From: Glycomyces paridis
GTDB lineage: Bacteria; Actinomycetota; Actinomycetes; Mycobacteriales; Micromonosporaceae
Direction: 5' to 3'
Assembly: GCF_004912155.1 (NCBI RefSeq)
Contig: NZ_STGX01000018.1
Span: 1 to 64,000, forward strand
Length of the DNA stretch: 64,000 nucleotides
In this document: positions 61,344-64,000 of the stretch, in pieces
Layout of the letters: the number at the start of each line of letters is the position of its first letter
Numbering within the stretch: position 1 is the stretch's first letter
Position numbers and translations under genes: made by a program
The notes under the pieces: generated by a model
The model's input: only the letters and a program-made list of their open reading frames with translations
The model's database searches: none
What the model was told of the DNA's origin: nothing

Positions 61344-62348
61344 CTAAGAGAAGACTGAGACCAGCGTGATGACCGCGGCAACGATCGCGACTATAGCCCC
61401 GATCAGCACTTGCGCACTCCCGATCACCTCGGAGAGGACCTTGAGGCGTTTCCGAAAGTCGAAGGTGGTGGCCGAAATCAGTTCTGGCCGTATCCGGTCG
61501 TCGCTCCCGCACACTTCGGCACTGGTGAACAACCGCCGCAACGCGCCCTGGTCCGAAGGAGAGATGAGCACCGCTGCGGCGTCCAGGGCCACCTGCTTGG
61601 CTTCTTCTGGGTAGTCGGTCTTGAGAACTGAACCGCCCCGTCGGTGGCGGTCGAGCGCTCTCGCCGCGGCGATGAGGCCCTGGGCAGCCGGTTCCGAAGC
61701 TCGGTCAGACCTGATCCAGACCTTGAGCATGTTCAGATATGCGGCCAACCTCAGGTCACCGGGAAGCGTCGTGCGAAAACGAATGACCGTGGCGAAAGTG
61801 CGCTTACTCTCGTCGCCTTCGAGACGAGAACCGAACATGAACTCGATCTCATTCAGCGCCTTGCCGACCGACCACCTGAGCCGATCCGCGGCCACACGAT
61901 CCCCACGCGGCAACTCGCGAACATTCCCACCGAGGGAGTCGATCCGCGGCAGTGTCAGGGCCCGGCCGACGATCTTTGCGGCTTTGGCCTTGCCCCCGAT
62001 GATGAAGAGCCATGTGAGCAGCGCGAAGAGACCGCCGACGCCGGTCGCGGTCCAGAGCCACGGTGACGACGTGGTGGAGGTGGTGTGCCTCCCTGCCATG
62101 ACGAGTACGACCGCGAACGGAACCAGGACCAGAACAAGCGCTGCAATCGATGTAAGAACGCGAACCAGGTGAGCACTGACGACCGCAAGGGCAGGGGCTC
62201 GCTTCGGAGACCTGCTATCGGCTTCGGGAAGGATTCGTGCAGCAGCAAACACTGTCCCAAGGCCTACAGTGAATTCAGCCCCGAGAAGGAAAGTCACGAC
62301 GAGGAACTGAGCGAGCACTCCGTCAAGGATGAGTCCTGCGTCGAACAA
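61344..62348 (-). CDS. Unknown membrane protein in defence island
   Basis: A 334-aa protein with hydrophobic helices near 8-31, 61-84 and 96-117, a soluble helical domain of about 190 residues, and a C-terminal helix near 310-332. TTG 62348 follows AAAGGA at 7-nt spacing. It is driven by the repeat copy B promoter and preceded by an 8-codon mini-ORF and two hairpins. No family recognised; membrane proteins in such islands often act as effectors, which is inference here. Confidence 0.7.
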   Translation of the reverse strand: MFDAGLILDGVLAQFLVVTFLLGAEFTVGLGTVFAAARILPEADSRSPKRAPALAVVSAHLVRVLTSIAALVLVLVPFAVVLVMAGRHTTSTTSSPWLWTATGVGGLFALLTWLFIIGGKAKAAKIVGRALTLPRIDSLGGNVRELPRGDRVAADRLRWSVGKALNEIEFMFGSRLEGDESKRTFATVIRFRTTLPGDLRLAAYLNMLKVWIRSDRASEPAAQGLIAAARALDRHRRGGSVLKTDYPEEAKQVALDAAAVLISPSDQGALRRLFTSAEVCGSDDRIRPELISATTFDFRKRLKVLSEVIGSAQVLIGAIVAIVAAVITLVSVFS

Positions 62349-62379
62349 CGTTCGTTCCTTTCAGCAACGACGACATGGC

Positions 62380-62432
62380 CCTGAACCGTGTCAGGCTCCC
62401 CGCAATCACGCGGGGATGGGGTTGGCCGCCAT
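62380..62432 (-). promoter_or_regulatory. Mini-ORF and hairpins in leader of the membrane-protein gene
   Basis: ATG 62432 opens an 8-codon frame (MAANPIPA) that stops at 62406 inside a CCCCGC/GCGGGG hairpin (62398-62415). A second hairpin, CCTGA/TCAGG (62380-62395), follows before the gene. The start codons resemble those of the second AIPR gene (MAVNQI). Confidence 0.5.
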
Positions 62433-62980
62433 CGGGAATCCTCCAGGGGTGAGGAATGAAGAGAATACAGATCGTAGCAATCCGATGACGATGCGCAATC
62501 TCCCGAGGAGCATGCCGCCAGTCATCCGAACGGCCTAACCGAGGACGCATCCACCATCGCCGCACTCAGCCATCTCAGATCGACGAAGGCGCACTGGAGT
62601 TGCAATAGCGTCTTTGGCGTCTTCGAGTTTCTCCCGGCGAGCAATGTCCGATTCATCTGAAAAATATCATGCACCCGTCAGTGACTGTCAGCTTTCCGAC
62701 ACCGAGCGGTTGTTCCTGTGCGAAGAGATCCGTGGTATTCAACATAGGTTGTCCCATCGACGGCCTGACTGATGACAAATCTCGGGGCCGAGTCCCAACA
62801 CCTATCACAGTGCTTTCTGGGTGACAGAGCTGCGATTTCATGTCCGGCGACATGAACTCGCGAGTCATACCAACGGGTGAATCCGAAATTCGCAACTTGA
62901 CACGGACCGATCAGTTTGAAATTCTGTACGGCTGCCCTCTCGGTCAGCAATCCGAATGCACCGGAAGGCAATTCCACGAC
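62433..62980. other. Gene-free stretch with repeat copy B promoter
   Basis: 548 nt of somewhat lower GC. The left end (62433-62505) holds the - strand promoter TTGCGC (62493-62498) to TACGAT (62471-62476), spacing 16, a near copy of that of the second AIPR gene. The rest has no recognisable gene. Confidence 0.6.
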
Positions 62981-63661
62981 ATGACCGATAGACCAGACCC
63001 CCGTAGGCTCCGGGTCGCCACGAGTCGACGCGCTCCTCGTCCGCTCCCGGTGATCGTGCTTGCCGACGTCAGCGGCAGCATGCTCCCCAATCAGCTCGAG
63101 GACAAGATCGGCGTCCTCAACCGCTGCATCGCGTCGATGTTCACCGCCTTCGCGCAGATGGACTCGGTGCAAGGCCAGGTTCACGTCGGCGCAATCGCCT
63201 TCGGCAGAGCCGAAGCGCGCCTGCACCTACCGGTAGGACCGGCCGCTGAGGCGGTTTGGCCTGCGATGGAGGCCGGGGGCGGGACACCGATGGGCGCCGC
63301 ATTCGACCTCGCGCGGGAGATCCTGGACGACCCTGAAGCGGTGTCCGGGCGTGCGTTCGAGCCCGCGCTGATACTCGTCTCCGACGGAGTGCCGACCGAC
63401 GACTGGGAACCTGCGCTGAACGAGTTGCTCGGCCATCGGCTCGGCGGCAAGGCGATGCGCATCTCCGTGGGCATCGGCACCGACCGCACACCCGACGCCG
63501 AAGAGGTGCTCGCACAGTTCAGCGGGCCCGAATACGGGGTGCTGCGGGCCGATCAGGCCTCCGAGCTCCCCGAACTGTTCCGCTGGATCACCGACACCGT
63601 CACCAGCACCTTCCGCCCTGGCCTCGCGGCGCCGAATCTCGAGGACTTCGACCGCGCATGA
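62981..63661 (+). CDS. von Willebrand factor A domain protein (TerY-like)
   Basis: A 226-aa vWA protein with an intact metal-binding MIDAS motif, DVSGSM (29-34), and the matching GGGTPMG and VSDGVPTDD segments. Related vWA proteins form triads with a protein kinase and a PP2C phosphatase near tellurium-resistance or defence genes. The stop overlaps the kinase start (ATGA), so they are expressed together. GGAAGG lies 13 nt before ATG 62981, a weak ribosome site. Confidence 0.85.
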   Translation: MTDRPDPRRLRVATSRRAPRPLPVIVLADVSGSMLPNQLEDKIGVLNRCIASMFTAFAQMDSVQGQVHVGAIAFGRAEARLHLPVGPAAEAVWPAMEAGGGTPMGAAFDLAREILDDPEAVSGRAFEPALILVSDGVPTDDWEPALNELLGHRLGGKAMRISVGIGTDRTPDAEEVLAQFSGPEYGVLRADQASELPELFRWITDTVTSTFRPGLAAPNLEDFDRA

Positions 63662-64000
63662 TCACCGCCCACGGCCGTGCCCGTCGCAACCCACCGCTCT
63701 CGGCTCCGCAGGGGCCCACGACCGTCGCCGACAGCGACGGACACCCGCTCGAACTGGAGGACCGGCCCATCGGCAGCGGGGGCCAGGGATCCGTATACCG
63801 CGTGAGACAGAGCCGGTTCGCGGTCAAGCTCATTCACCAGCGGGAGGAGACCGAGGGGCTCGGAGACACGCTCGCCGAACGACTCGACCGGCTTCGCTGG
63901 CTCCCGATGGAAGGCCTGCCGATCGCACGACCGATCAGGTCGCTCGCACCGCCCCACCTGGGCTACACGATGGATCTGCTCGACGACATGGCATCCATGG
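63658..64000 (+). CDS. Protein kinase, N-terminal part (cut by window edge)
   Basis: The first 114 codons of a Ser/Thr-kinase-like protein. The glycine loop IGSGGQGSVYRV (about residues 38-49) and the lysine strand FAVKLIH are visible, followed by helix C and the YTMDLLDDM hinge region. The catalytic loop lies outside the window. It probably belongs to the vWA/kinase/phosphatase group. Confidence 0.85.
   Translation, partial: MITAHGRARRNPPLSAPQGPTTVADSDGHPLELEDRPIGSGGQGSVYRVRQSRFAVKLIHQREETEGLGDTLAERLDRLRWLPMEGLPIARPIRSLAPPHLGYTMDLLDDMASM

Noticed and set aside
33094-64000. CRISPR array within the defence island
   Set aside because: No series of regularly spaced direct repeats and no cas gene was seen.

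Overview
The window is high-GC DNA with GC-rich third codon positions and GTG/TTG starts. It also has apparently leaderless genes, XRE/DUF397 pairs, WhiB7, mycoredoxin and a PASTA-type kinase. Together these point to an actinobacterium. The family is not certain from sequence alone; Glycomycetaceae or a relative is a guess.

1-33 kb is ordinary chromosomal backbone. The left edge looks like an rRNA operon leader read leftward, with 16S lying outside the window. Next come obg and tRNA-Lys(CUU). The phosphate block follows: phoU, pstS-pstC-pstA on the + strand, and pstB alone and convergent on the - strand. Both pstS and pstB are preceded by 11-bp direct repeats that look like PhoP (PHO) boxes. 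After that are a holin-like membrane protein, an XRE/DUF397 regulator pair and a PknB-like kinase. Then comes a conserved actinobacterial neighbourhood: UPF0182, YlbL-like PDZ/Lon protease, DUF2342 protein, YgjP-like metallopeptidase, DUF5679 zinc ribbon, ABC1 kinase, whiB7, uvrD2, mycoredoxin and nudC. Its order resembles M. tuberculosis Rv3193c-Rv3199c. whiB7 has a roughly 600-nt leader with an upstream ORF and a terminator. Two M16 peptidases overlap nudC. A metNIQ methionine importer follows a cysteine-rich leader peptide, and the backbone ends at tRNA-Trp.

33-64 kb, starting about 200 nt after tRNA-Trp, is a dense defence island. In order it holds: McrBC (with McrB read through from an upstream membrane-protein frame), an AIPR-family protein, a type I restriction system (hsdR-hsdS-hsdM, - strand), a divergent XRE/DUF397 pair with a second DUF397 gene, three small unknown genes, a second AIPR protein, a complete type II Wadjet operon (jetABCD, - strand), an IS30 transposase remnant, a degenerate AbiEii-like nucleotidyltransferase, and an unknown membrane protein. 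The last gene is driven by a near copy of the second AIPR gene's promoter. The window ends in a vWA protein overlapping a protein kinase cut off by the edge.

The modules act against different targets: modified DNA (McrBC), unmodified DNA (type I R-M) and circular plasmids (Wadjet). The AIPR genes, the small unknown operon, the degenerate nucleotidyltransferase and the membrane protein are the least understood parts and the likeliest place for something new.
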